This document shows positions 24,696 through 31,614 of a stretch of DNA of 33,182 bases, in pieces; within the stretch, counting starts at the first letter, position 1, and each line of letters begins with the position of its first letter. The notes beneath the pieces are model-generated. The model did no database searches and had not been told where the DNA came from. It saw only the letters and a list, made by a program, of their open reading frames with translations. The DNA lies in NCBI GenBank assembly GCA_024278455.1, contig JAJRTE010000299.1:1-33182 (forward strand), given 5' to 3'. The DNA is from Myxococcota bacterium. GTDB lineage: Bacteria; Myxococcota_A; UBA796; JAJRTE01. A program made the position numbers and the translations under genes.

Positions 24696-24830
24696 CTAGA
24701 ACCAGTCTTCGACTTGGAGTCCAGGAAACCTGCTGAACTCGCAGATGTTGCGCGTGACCAGTATCCCGCCGTGGGCGAGCGCCGTGCCGGCCATCAGAAT
24801 GTCGTAAGGACCGATAGGCTGCCTTGTGCC
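24696..24830 (-). pseudogene. VapC-like PIN toxin, C-terminal fragment
   Basis: The last ~44 residues read PIGPYDILMAGTALAHGGILVTRN, then EFSRFPGLQVEDW and a stop: the conserved C-terminal half of a PIN-domain VapC ribonuclease, including the third acidic residue (D in PYD) and the LVTRN...EF block. Upstream in frame (to 24950) the sequence no longer resembles PIN, and no N-terminal LDTN-type motif or VapB antitoxin is visible. I read it as a truncated toxin gene. Confidence 0.6.
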
Positions 24831-24950
24831 GCCCGCGACATGCAACTTTCCCGTGCAGGTTTTCGTTATCTTCCAGTGAGACACGGACAATCGAGCGGTT
24901 TCCGGCTGGCCTCCGAGCGTGACGGATCCGCTGACATTGTACTCCGACAC

Positions 24951-25139
24951 CGGCCGTGGGGGCGCGTCGTTTTCATGGACGTGACACCGCTGGTACGGGC
25001 CTGGATCGACGGGGCGGTGCCCAACGACGGCATGGTGCTCGCCGTTCCGGCGGACCGGTACTACCAGGGCGTGTCCTACTATTCGTCACAAGCGACGAAC
25101 CCGGACCTGCGCCCGCGCCTCGCCGTTACCCTGGAATGA
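24951..25139 (+). pseudogene. DNRLRE-type domain, C-terminal fragment
   Basis: VVFMDVTPLVRAWIDGAVPNDGMVLAVP, then YYSSQATNPDLRPRLAVTLE and a stop, matches the C-terminal end of DNRLRE/disaggregatase-related beta domains of secreted proteins (V-D-V-T-x-L-V-x-x-W, then Y-x-S-S and R-P-x-L). The N-terminal two thirds of such a domain is absent, so this is a remnant. Confidence 0.5.
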
Positions 25140-25239
25140 TGACCGGCGCGGCCCGATCGTGCTGCAACCACCGATGGTTCCTTCGCTCGAAACGGGGATG
25201 TGAGCCGTGCCAGGCCGGTGAATACGGAAAAGGCGCCGC

Positions 25240-27396
25240 CTACACGTCGAACAGCATGTCGAGGTAGGTGGGCATGGGCCACGCTTCCTGGTCCACGATC
25301 TGCTCGAGCCCGTCTGCCACTGATCTGAGCTGTCGCATGGCGGGAATCAGGGCATCGGTGCAGAGCCGGGCCCGGGCGCGGATGTCGTGTTCCTTGTCGA
25401 TGCCGGCCAGGATTTCGTCGAGTCGTTCGGTCAGTTCGATGAGCTTTGCCACGCTCGACGCGAGAGTGTCCAGGAGGGCCACCTGGGGATCGTACCGCCC
25501 TTCGGCCAGGGTGCCGCTCCGGCGCGACACCTCGAGGAGGCCGGCGATGGAATGGGCGACCTGCCCCTGGTAGCGCATGCCGGCCGGGAGTACCATGGTT
25601 CGTACCATCTGGAGGAGGGTTCGTCCTTCGATCTCCAGGGCACTGGCGTACTGCTCCATGCGTACCTGGAACCTGGCAGCCATTTCTCCGGCTTTGAACA
25701 CGTCGAGTTTGCGGAAGACGCCTCGCGTGTCGGGGCAGGTCCAGGCTTCCAGGGCGTCGGCGCTGGTACGAAGGTCGGGGAGGCCCCTGCGTTCCGCCTC
25801 TTCCGCCCACGCGCCGCTGTAGCCGTCTCCTTCGAACCGAATGGGCCGGCTATTCCGGATTTCGGCACGGAGCAATTCCCTCAGCGCTCCTTCCGGGTCG
25901 CCTCCGTTGGCGAGCCGCGCCTCGAGGCTGTCGGCCATGGTCTCCAGGGCCTCGGCGACCACCGTGTTCAGTACCGTGGCCGGCATGGAAATCGACATGG
26001 ACGACCCCACGGCCCGGAATTCGAACTTGTTTCCCGTGAACGCGAACGGCGACGTGCGATTCCTGTCCGTGTTGTCTCGAGCGATGGTCGGCAGGGACGG
26101 CAGGCCGGTGCTGAGGACGCCGGGCTCCGCTTCGTCCGTCACGGTGCCGCCGGCGACGGCATCGAGGAGCCGTGTGAGCTGTTCCCCGATGAAGACGGAC
26201 ATGACAGCGGGGGGCGCCTCGTTCGCGCCGAGCCGATGGTCGTTTCCAGCGGTGGCCACGGACGCCCGAATGATGGGCGCCCGTTCGAAGACCGCCTTGA
26301 GCACGGCCACGAGGAAGACGAGAAACTCGCGGTTGGCCTGGGGCGTTGCGCCGGGATCGAACAGGTTACGACCGCAGGACGTCCTCAAGGACCAGTTGAC
26401 ATGCTTGCCGGACCCGTTGATCCCCTCGAAGGGCTTCTCGTGGAGCAACAGCGCAAGGCCCTTTCTGGCCGCGATCTTTCTCAGGGTCTCCATGAGGAGC
26501 AGGTTGTGGTCCGCGGCAATGTTCGCCGGCTCGTGGTAGGGCGCGACCTCGAATTGTTGAGGCGCCACCTCGTTGTGCCTGGTCCGAACGGGCACGCCGA
26601 GGGCGATGAGTTCCCTCTCCACCTCGGTCATGAAATCCAGCACACGCTCGCTGATCGAACCGAAGTAGTGATCGGCGAGTTGTTGTCCCTTGGGCGGTCG
26701 GGCCCCCAGAAGGGTCCGTCCCGCCATCTTGAGATCCGGCCTCGAGTCGAAGTGGCGCCGATCGATCAGGAAGTACTCCTGCTCCGCTCCCACCATGGCG
26801 GTGACCGACCGGACTTCGTCGTTGCCGAGCAGTCTCAGCATCCTGACCGCGGCCCGGCTGAGCGCGTCCAGGGAACGCAGCAGGGGGGTCTTTTCGTCGA
26901 GGGCTTCGCCGTTGTACGAAAGAAACACGGACGGCACGCACAGTGTTGCCGTTCCGGATGGGTTGGCCATCACGAACGCGGGGGTGCCCGGGTCCCAGGC
27001 GGTGTAGCCGCGGGCCTCGAACGTGCTTCTCATTCCCCCCGACGGAAAGCTGGAGGCATCCGGCTCCCCCTGGATCAACTGGCTGCCCGAAAAGCGCTCG
27101 AGCGGGACGCCGTTCTCCAGGGTCAGGAAGGCGTCGTGCTTCTCGGCCGTGCTCCCGGTCAGCGGCTGGAACCAGTGGCAGTAGTGCGTGGCGCCGCGGG
27201 ACATGGCCCAGACCTTCATGGCATGGGCGACTGCGTTGGCTATCTTGGGCTGGAGCCTCTCCCCGGACGCGATGGTTTTCTCGAGGGACCCATACACGTC
27301 GCCGGGCAGGCTGTCCCGCATGGTGCGGAGGTGAAACGTCGCTGATCCAAAAGCGAATTCGGCTCGCCCACCGTTCGAATCCACATCATGTCTCAT
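25240..27396 (-). CDS. glnN: Glutamine synthetase type III
   Basis: 718 residues, the length of GSIII (about 700-730), which forms double hexameric rings and makes glutamine from glutamate, ammonia and ATP. Seen here: the GSIII N-terminal region (FGSATFHLRTMRDSLP), metal/substrate motifs GAEQEYFLIDRRHF, RHNEVAPQQFEVAPYHEPANIAADHN, HEKPFEGINGSGKHVNWSL, NDHRLGANEAPPAV and DRNRTSPFAFTGNKFEFRAVGSS, and the long C-terminal helical extension characteristic of type III. ATG 27396 has GGGAGAG about ten bases upstream; a longer in-frame start at 27597 precedes the conserved N-terminus. No PII or NtrBC gene adjoins. Confidence 0.95.
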   Translation of the reverse strand: MRHDVDSNGGRAEFAFGSATFHLRTMRDSLPGDVYGSLEKTIASGERLQPKIANAVAHAMKVWAMSRGATHYCHWFQPLTGSTAEKHDAFLTLENGVPLERFSGSQLIQGEPDASSFPSGGMRSTFEARGYTAWDPGTPAFVMANPSGTATLCVPSVFLSYNGEALDEKTPLLRSLDALSRAAVRMLRLLGNDEVRSVTAMVGAEQEYFLIDRRHFDSRPDLKMAGRTLLGARPPKGQQLADHYFGSISERVLDFMTEVERELIALGVPVRTRHNEVAPQQFEVAPYHEPANIAADHNLLLMETLRKIAARKGLALLLHEKPFEGINGSGKHVNWSLRTSCGRNLFDPGATPQANREFLVFLVAVLKAVFERAPIIRASVATAGNDHRLGANEAPPAVMSVFIGEQLTRLLDAVAGGTVTDEAEPGVLSTGLPSLPTIARDNTDRNRTSPFAFTGNKFEFRAVGSSMSISMPATVLNTVVAEALETMADSLEARLANGGDPEGALRELLRAEIRNSRPIRFEGDGYSGAWAEEAERRGLPDLRTSADALEAWTCPDTRGVFRKLDVFKAGEMAARFQVRMEQYASALEIEGRTLLQMVRTMVLPAGMRYQGQVAHSIAGLLEVSRRSGTLAEGRYDPQVALLDTLASSVAKLIELTERLDEILAGIDKEHDIRARARLCTDALIPAMRQLRSVADGLEQIVDQEAWPMPTYLDMLFDV

Positions 27397-27829
27397 GCTG
27401 TCTCTCTCCCTGTCTAGGGCTCGAGTTCGAGCCCGCGAGGACCGATAGGAATGGTTGGCAGCGGTGTGTGGCGCTCCGGCCGGCCCATGCGAGTCCCCAA
27501 CTGCCAGGCCCGAACCGTACCACAGGTGTGCCAGTATCGGCAAGTCCCGGCAACGCCCCTTGTTGACATCGTGGGGCGGCCCGACTAACCTGGCCACCGT
27601 CGCATGGCGAGCGGGAGGGCGAACGGGGCTCCCTGGTCCTCCGTTGTCATGGCGGCTTCCCGTGGACGGGGAGGGCGCCGGGAGGGCGCCGGGGCGCGAA
27701 AGCAGGGTGGAGATTGGGCATGACGGAAGACAAAGCGTGGTTCCACGTTAGTGTTATTGTCGGGGCCGGAGGAGCTGAGTGGGTCGAGGGGGCTCGGCGT
27801 GGATCGTGCCCACGAGTGAGAGGGCGGAC
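27397..27829. other. 433-bp divergent intergenic region
   Basis: Lies between the divergent glnN and EEP genes. It contains the TTGACA promoter candidate (27563-27591) and a repeated GGCGCCGGGAG motif near 27669-27695. A sigma54-like TGGCAC box on the minus strand (27533-27528) lacks a proper -12 GC. No credible ORF seen. Confidence 0.5.
27563..27591 (+). promoter_or_regulatory. Candidate sigma70 promoter for the EEP-family gene
   Basis: A perfect TTGACA (27563-27568), a 17-bp spacer and TAACCT (27586-27591; three of six). This would leave an untranslated leader of about 230 nt before ATG 27830. Confidence 0.4.
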
Positions 27830-28654
27830 ATGGAGCGAACGACAGAACCTGAATTGGCGGTGATGACCTACAACGTGGCGCATGGTCGGGGCCGGCGATT
27901 CCACCAGGCGCTGGTGGGACGCACCAGCATGGAGCGCACGCTCGAGGGCATCGCGGCGCACATCGTGGACCAGCAGCCGCACATCGTCGCGTTGCAGGAA
28001 ATCGACCAGGGTTCGGTGTGGAACCACCGGATCGATCAGCTTGCGTACCTCAAGAACTTGACCGGCTACGACCATGCCCTTCACGGCATACACGCGGACA
28101 AGGCCATCCTGCACAAGGCCGTTCTCAGGTACGGCGTCGGTATCCTGAGCCGCCTCGAGCCCATGGCGTTCCACAGTCAACCATTCCGGTTGGGACGGCT
28201 GGACACCAAGGGGTTCACGAGCAAGCGGGTCCGGTTCGCTGGCCGTTGCATCCTGGTGATTGCCCTTCACCTCGACTTCCGGAGCCATCGGCGGCGTGTC
28301 GCCCAGGTGCGCCGTATCGTCACCCACGTCCGCGAGAACCGGCTGCCAGGGAATCACTTGATTGTGATGGGCGACTTCAATTGCACCACGAAGCGTGCAT
28401 CGAGTCCGTTGCGGCTCCTGATGCGCGAACTCGATCTGCACACGGTGGACCCCTCGGAGTATCGCACGAGCAAGCATGCCAGCTTCGGCTCGTTCGGCGG
28501 ATTCCGCCTGGACTACATTCTCGCGGACAGGGAGCTTGTCTTTTCCGACTATCGCACGGGTAACGCCCGGCTGTCGGACCACGAGTACGTCATTGCTCGA
28601 CTCCGTCCCCGGTGGGATGCCCCTGGCGCTCGCGCGGTGGCGGGCGGATCGTAG
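27830..28654 (+). CDS. Endonuclease/exonuclease/phosphatase family protein
   Basis: 274 residues of the EEP metallo-phosphodiesterase superfamily (DNase I, ExoIII, sphingomyelinases, inositol phosphatases). Motifs in order: MTYNVAHG (12-19), LQEID with the metal-binding Glu57, LVIALHLDF, VMGDFNC (around 181-186), FRLDYILA and LSDHEYV (about 250-255, catalytic Asp-His). No signal peptide, so probably cytoplasmic; substrate not predictable. ATG 27830 chosen as closest to the domain; ATG/GTG starts as far up as 27779 are open. An inverted repeat overlaps its 3' end. Confidence 0.88.
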   Translation: MERTTEPELAVMTYNVAHGRGRRFHQALVGRTSMERTLEGIAAHIVDQQPHIVALQEIDQGSVWNHRIDQLAYLKNLTGYDHALHGIHADKAILHKAVLRYGVGILSRLEPMAFHSQPFRLGRLDTKGFTSKRVRFAGRCILVIALHLDFRSHRRRVAQVRRIVTHVRENRLPGNHLIVMGDFNCTTKRASSPLRLLMRELDLHTVDPSEYRTSKHASFGSFGGFRLDYILADRELVFSDYRTGNARLSDHEYVIARLRPRWDAPGARAVAGGS

Positions 28655-28684
28655 GGGCGGCCCCGCGTATCCGCCCCCCCCCCC
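28642..28684 (+). terminator. Nested hairpin plus C11 tract at the end of the EEP gene
   Basis: GGGCGGAT (28642-28649) pairs perfectly with ATCCGCCC (28669-28676) across a loop containing the self-complementary GGGGCGGCCCC, then a run of 11 C (28674-28684). No T-tract, so rho-independent termination is uncertain, but it is a stable RNA structure at a gene end. Confidence 0.4.
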
Positions 28685-28811
28685 GGACGCGTCCCCTCGT
28701 CCGGGTCTGTGAACCCGCCCCTCGGCTGCGCGCCGTCGTCCGCGTCCCGTGCGGGCTTGCGGCAGTCCAGGTTTCGATGCTAGATTGATGCGCCCCGTCC
28801 AGTGCCGCTCG

Positions 28812-28842
28812 GCGAAGCGTTCCGGTCGCACGCGGCGCATGC
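28812..28842. repeat. 31-bp direct repeat, copy 1
   Basis: Starts GCGAAGCGTTCCGGTCGCAC and ends GCGGCGCATGC. Identical to 28886-28916; period 74 bp, 43 bp between copies. Confidence 0.9.
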
Positions 28843-28885
28843 CGATGCAGTGTTGCCACGTCCGACTACTCGCAGGTCGTGAGCA

Positions 28886-28916
28886 GCGAAGCGTTCCGGT
28901 CGCACGCGGCGCATGC
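28886..28916. repeat. 31-bp direct repeat, copy 2
   Basis: Identical to 28812-28842. Two copies only; looks like a dispersed intergenic repeat element rather than CRISPR. Confidence 0.9.
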
Positions 28917-29023
28917 GATGGGTGGCGCCACCGGTGCGGGGCGGAGGCGAAGCCGATCGCGCTCGATCTGCGCGGGTTTCCTCGCGGTTGTGATGGCCTG
29001 GACAGCAGGTGCAAGGATAATCG

Positions 29024-30586
29024 ATGCCCAAGGAACGGATTCGGAAACTCGCCAAACACCTCAACCTGAGTGCCGAGGATGTCATCCGCGCCCTGGAGGC
29101 TCTCGGGTACGAGAAGTACCGCCATCCGAGCGACATGTTGCCGGAAGCCGTGGTCGCCGAGGTTCAGGCGGAGTTGAAGCGGCGCGGGCCGCGGCAGACC
29201 GTGCCAGCCACCGGCTCCGGCCGAGGGGAGCCGGCGCGGCGCGTATCTTTCGAAATTCCCCGGGCCTTCCCGGACGAACCGGCGCTCACCGCGGCGCTCG
29301 AGGAGTACCTGTCGGCCAACCCGTTGGCGGGAAAGCGGCAGCGGACGGGAACGATCGGGAAGCAGAAGGATGAGCGGCGAGACCCGCCCGTGTCTTCGGT
29401 CGCCCTCGATGTGCCCGAGTCCACGGAAGCGCTGTTGCGCGACTCGCTCGGCGCGGAAATTCGGCAGCGGCGGCAGCTCTCGGAAGCGTTGGAACAGGCC
29501 ACGGCGGAACTCGTCCGCTCCCGGACCGAGGCCGGCAGGCGGGAAGCGGTGCTCCGGGAGCAGCTTCGCGCGGTGGAAGGACGGCTGGCCGAACAGGAGC
29601 AGGTGTTCCTGGTCGAGCGCAAGCGGCTCGAGCGCGCACTTTCCGACCTCGAGGCGTCCCTCGGCGAGCGGGTCGGGCTGCTCGAGCGTGAATTGCGCGA
29701 CACGGCGGCGTCCGAGCGCGAGCAGAGGGAAGCCCTCGAGACCGCGACCCGGACCGAGGAGAGACTGCGACACGACCTCGAGACGCTTCGGGTGCGCCTG
29801 GCCGAGGAAGTTGTTGCCAGGCAGGTCGCCCAGGGCCGCATGGAGCGTCTCGAGCGCAAGCTGAAGGAAGCCCGCGCGCGTGAAAGCGCTCGAGCGCCGA
29901 TACCACGACCTTCTCCGCCGCAGCCATCGGTTCCGGCGGCCCCGGAACGCGGCGCTGTTCCGCTCGACGAGGTGTTCGAGCAGCGGGGGCTGCAAGGGCC
30001 CCACGAAGTCCGAACCGCTCTCGGCGTCCTGCTGCGTGACGGCTTCTACCACGACACCATGGAGCTTCTCGCCACCTTCTCACCGGCAGCCCTGGCCCGG
30101 GCGTTGGAGCGACGGATCTCTCTCGTTTGCGACAACTGCGACCCCCCGGAGGAGCGTTACCCGATCCGGGTCGAGGACGACAAACGTTGCGAGGTGTGTC
30201 AGGGACATGGGCTCGCCGACGCCGCCAGCACATTCGTGGAGGCCTGCCGCGACCGGTCCATCCAGCGTGTCAACCTCGTCGGTGGGCCGCCTCGAGCGCG
30301 GCAGCGCGTGGTCGACCTGCTCGCGAACAAGGTGGATATCCGGTTGCTCGAGCAGCCTCTCACCATCCCGGACGACTGGCTGCGGGAGATGGCCGAGAGG
30401 GCCGATTTGACCATCTTGTGGGGGGACACGTTCCTGGATCACCGGGTGACCTCTCAGTTCAGGAGGCTCGAAGGCGTGAACGTCGTGCACGTGGCCCATC
30501 ATGGGGCCGGAGGCATGCTGCGGGCAGCGTCTCGAGCCATCGCCGACCTCAAGCCGGCCGCCTCGCTCTTCTCACGAGATCGCTAG
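29024..30586 (+). CDS. Coiled-coil protein with IF2-N-like, zinc-ribbon and DUF2325-like domains
   Basis: 520 residues, function unknown. ATG 29024 has AAGGA eight bases upstream. Residues 1-52 (RIRKLAKHLNLSAEDVIRALEALGY) resemble the IF2-N domain of translation initiation factor 2. Residues ~135-290 are an almost uninterrupted Glu/Arg/Leu coiled coil. A Pro-rich hinge (~293-310) and a helical segment (~313-365) follow, then a probable zinc site C369-x2-C372 ... C389-x2-C392 in CDNCDPPEE and CEVCQGHG. Residues ~412-505 (VNLVGGPPRARQRVVDLL, ADLTILWGDTFLDHRV, VNVVHVAHHGAGG) have the GG...D...H layout of DUF2325, a Rossmann-like domain. The mix suggests a dimeric nucleic-acid-associated regulator, by inference only. 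It stands alone between the repeat region and a secreted-protein gene. Confidence 0.75.
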   Translation: MPKERIRKLAKHLNLSAEDVIRALEALGYEKYRHPSDMLPEAVVAEVQAELKRRGPRQTVPATGSGRGEPARRVSFEIPRAFPDEPALTAALEEYLSANPLAGKRQRTGTIGKQKDERRDPPVSSVALDVPESTEALLRDSLGAEIRQRRQLSEALEQATAELVRSRTEAGRREAVLREQLRAVEGRLAEQEQVFLVERKRLERALSDLEASLGERVGLLERELRDTAASEREQREALETATRTEERLRHDLETLRVRLAEEVVARQVAQGRMERLERKLKEARARESARAPIPRPSPPQPSVPAAPERGAVPLDEVFEQRGLQGPHEVRTALGVLLRDGFYHDTMELLATFSPAALARALERRISLVCDNCDPPEERYPIRVEDDKRCEVCQGHGLADAASTFVEACRDRSIQRVNLVGGPPRARQRVVDLLANKVDIRLLEQPLTIPDDWLREMAERADLTILWGDTFLDHRVTSQFRRLEGVNVVHVAHHGAGGMLRAASRAIADLKPAASLFSRDR

Positions 30587-30643
30587 ATCGGTGACACAGG
30601 CCTACATTACCCGCCCGACGTCGCCGTTCGGGAGATTCGACTG

Positions 30644-30672
30644 TTCAGTGTCGATCGGTTTCGGGGTAGAAT
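30644..30672 (+). promoter_or_regulatory. Candidate sigma70 promoter for the 30733 gene
   Basis: TTCAGT (30644-30649), a 17-bp spacer, and TAGAAT (30667-30672; five of six). About 60 bp before ATG 30733. Confidence 0.45.
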
Positions 30673-30732
30673 GGCAGGTGGTAGGACACCTGGACGACCA
30701 TCCCATGATCCCGAAACTGGAGGAGCAGAACC

Positions 30733-31533
30733 ATGACACGGACAATGCGCTATCCTCTCTCGCTGGTGTGTCTCTCGGTCCTTTTCGCCGCCCCGCTCAG
30801 CGCCGCGGCTCGAGGTCCCGTTTCATCCCCGAACGCCTACGCTTCCGGTGACATGTTCGTCGGCACGGCGGCCGAACTTGTCGCAACGGCCATGCCGGAG
30901 CTTCTTGCCAGGGTCGATATCGACGTTGCGCCGGCGAGCAGCGCGGTCGTGTCGGCGCTGGAGGCGGCGTTCGACGGAAGCCCGGCCTTCGTCTGGGACG
31001 CGACGTTCGTCAAGGTGAATGGCGCCGGTAGCGGGTACAGCGTCACCCTGCCTGCTCGAGTCGACGTGATGCGGCAAGGCGTGCTGGTGCTCGGCCTGGT
31101 GGACCACGGTCGTCTGTCCCGGGCGTTCCAGGTCCAGGTGGTCGCGGGCCAGGACGCCGTGCAATTTCGCTTCTGGTCTCCTGACGGGACCCCGGTGGCG
31201 AGCGTCGACCTGGGCCTGGACGGGGACGGATCGCTCCAGCTTGCGCCCGCTGGGCTCCTGCAACTCGTGTCACTCTTCTACCCGGCCGCGGCCAAGGGGG
31301 CGTTCGATTCCATCATCCAGATGTTGCAGGGCGTGCTGGACATGCTTTACGAGGTGATGAACATCGTCAACATGGCCATCTGCGCGGTGAACGAGGCCAT
31401 TGAGATGATGAACGAGATGAACGCTTGTCCGCTGTACGACATCAACCTGGGGACCGGGGACCTCGCGAACGCGATCATCTGCCTGGTGCAGGGGGTGATA
31501 GCCTTTGTCGGCGAGGTTCAGGGCTGTTTCTGA
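30733..31533 (+). CDS. Secreted protein of unknown family
   Basis: 266 residues. ATG 30733 has GGAGGAG about seven bases upstream. Sec signal peptide residues 1-26 (cleavage near SAAA). Residues ~30-175 look beta-rich (VDIDVAPASSAVV, GSGYSVTLPARVDVM, RFWSPDGTPVASVDLGLDGDGS). Residues ~185-266 form amphipathic to hydrophobic helices rich in Met, Ile and Asn (MLQGVLDMLYEVMNIVNMAI, then EAIEMMNEMNACPLYD) with four Cys, ending in GCF. The helical tail could be a membrane-interacting or oligomerising segment. No family recognised. It has its own promoter candidate and a terminator 48 bp downstream, so it is probably monocistronic. Confidence 0.8.
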   Translation: MTRTMRYPLSLVCLSVLFAAPLSAAARGPVSSPNAYASGDMFVGTAAELVATAMPELLARVDIDVAPASSAVVSALEAAFDGSPAFVWDATFVKVNGAGSGYSVTLPARVDVMRQGVLVLGLVDHGRLSRAFQVQVVAGQDAVQFRFWSPDGTPVASVDLGLDGDGSLQLAPAGLLQLVSLFYPAAAKGAFDSIIQMLQGVLDMLYEVMNIVNMAICAVNEAIEMMNEMNACPLYDINLGTGDLANAIICLVQGVIAFVGEVQGCF

Positions 31534-31580
31534 CCCGTGCCACCGGACGCGCGAGCCGGTTGTGGCCGCGGCATGGCGGG

Positions 31581-31597
31581 CGGGATGGTCCCGTTTT
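31581..31597 (+). terminator. Short intrinsic terminator
   Basis: CGGGA-TGG-TCCCG followed directly by TTTT, 48 bp after the stop at 31533 and just before the end of the convergent gene at 31615. Short stem and T4 only. Confidence 0.4.
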
Positions 31598-31614
31598 GCC
31601 GGCGTGGCGAGGCT

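Larger units (their letters stand above)
24500..25239. other. Gene-poor region with broken gene fragments
   Basis: Between the terminator and the end of the glutamine synthetase gene there is no convincing intact gene. It holds the VapC-like and DNRLRE-like fragments listed separately. A 169-codon plus-strand ORF spanning 24630-25139 joins non-homologous pieces and is not credible as a whole. Confidence 0.6.
28655..29023. other. 369-bp intergenic region with a direct repeat pair
   Basis: Begins with the C11 hairpin, contains two 31-bp direct repeats, and ends with AAGGA before ATG 29024. Reading frames through the repeats (MRRVRPERFA on the minus strand) are repeat artefacts and not genes. 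Confidence 0.6.

Noticed and set aside
24630..25139. 169-residue ORF as an intact gene
   Set aside because: Only its last third resembles a domain; the first part overlaps the antisense VapC fragment and lacks coding character.
25387..27345. 652-codon open frame on the plus strand
   Set aside because: Antisense to glutamine synthetase III; composition (Gly/Arg/His/Val) is that of a shadow.
27517..27533. Sigma54-like promoter upstream of glnN on the minus strand
   Set aside because: TGGCAC is present but the -12 element reads GT rather than GC and the downstream box does not match TTGC.
28674..28684. C11 homopolymer as a phase-variation tract
   Set aside because: It lies outside any gene and promoter that I can define; more relevant as a possible sequencing-error site.
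28812..28916. Possible mini-CRISPR
   Set aside because: Only two repeats, 43-bp interval, no cas genes nearby; more likely an ordinary intergenic repeat.
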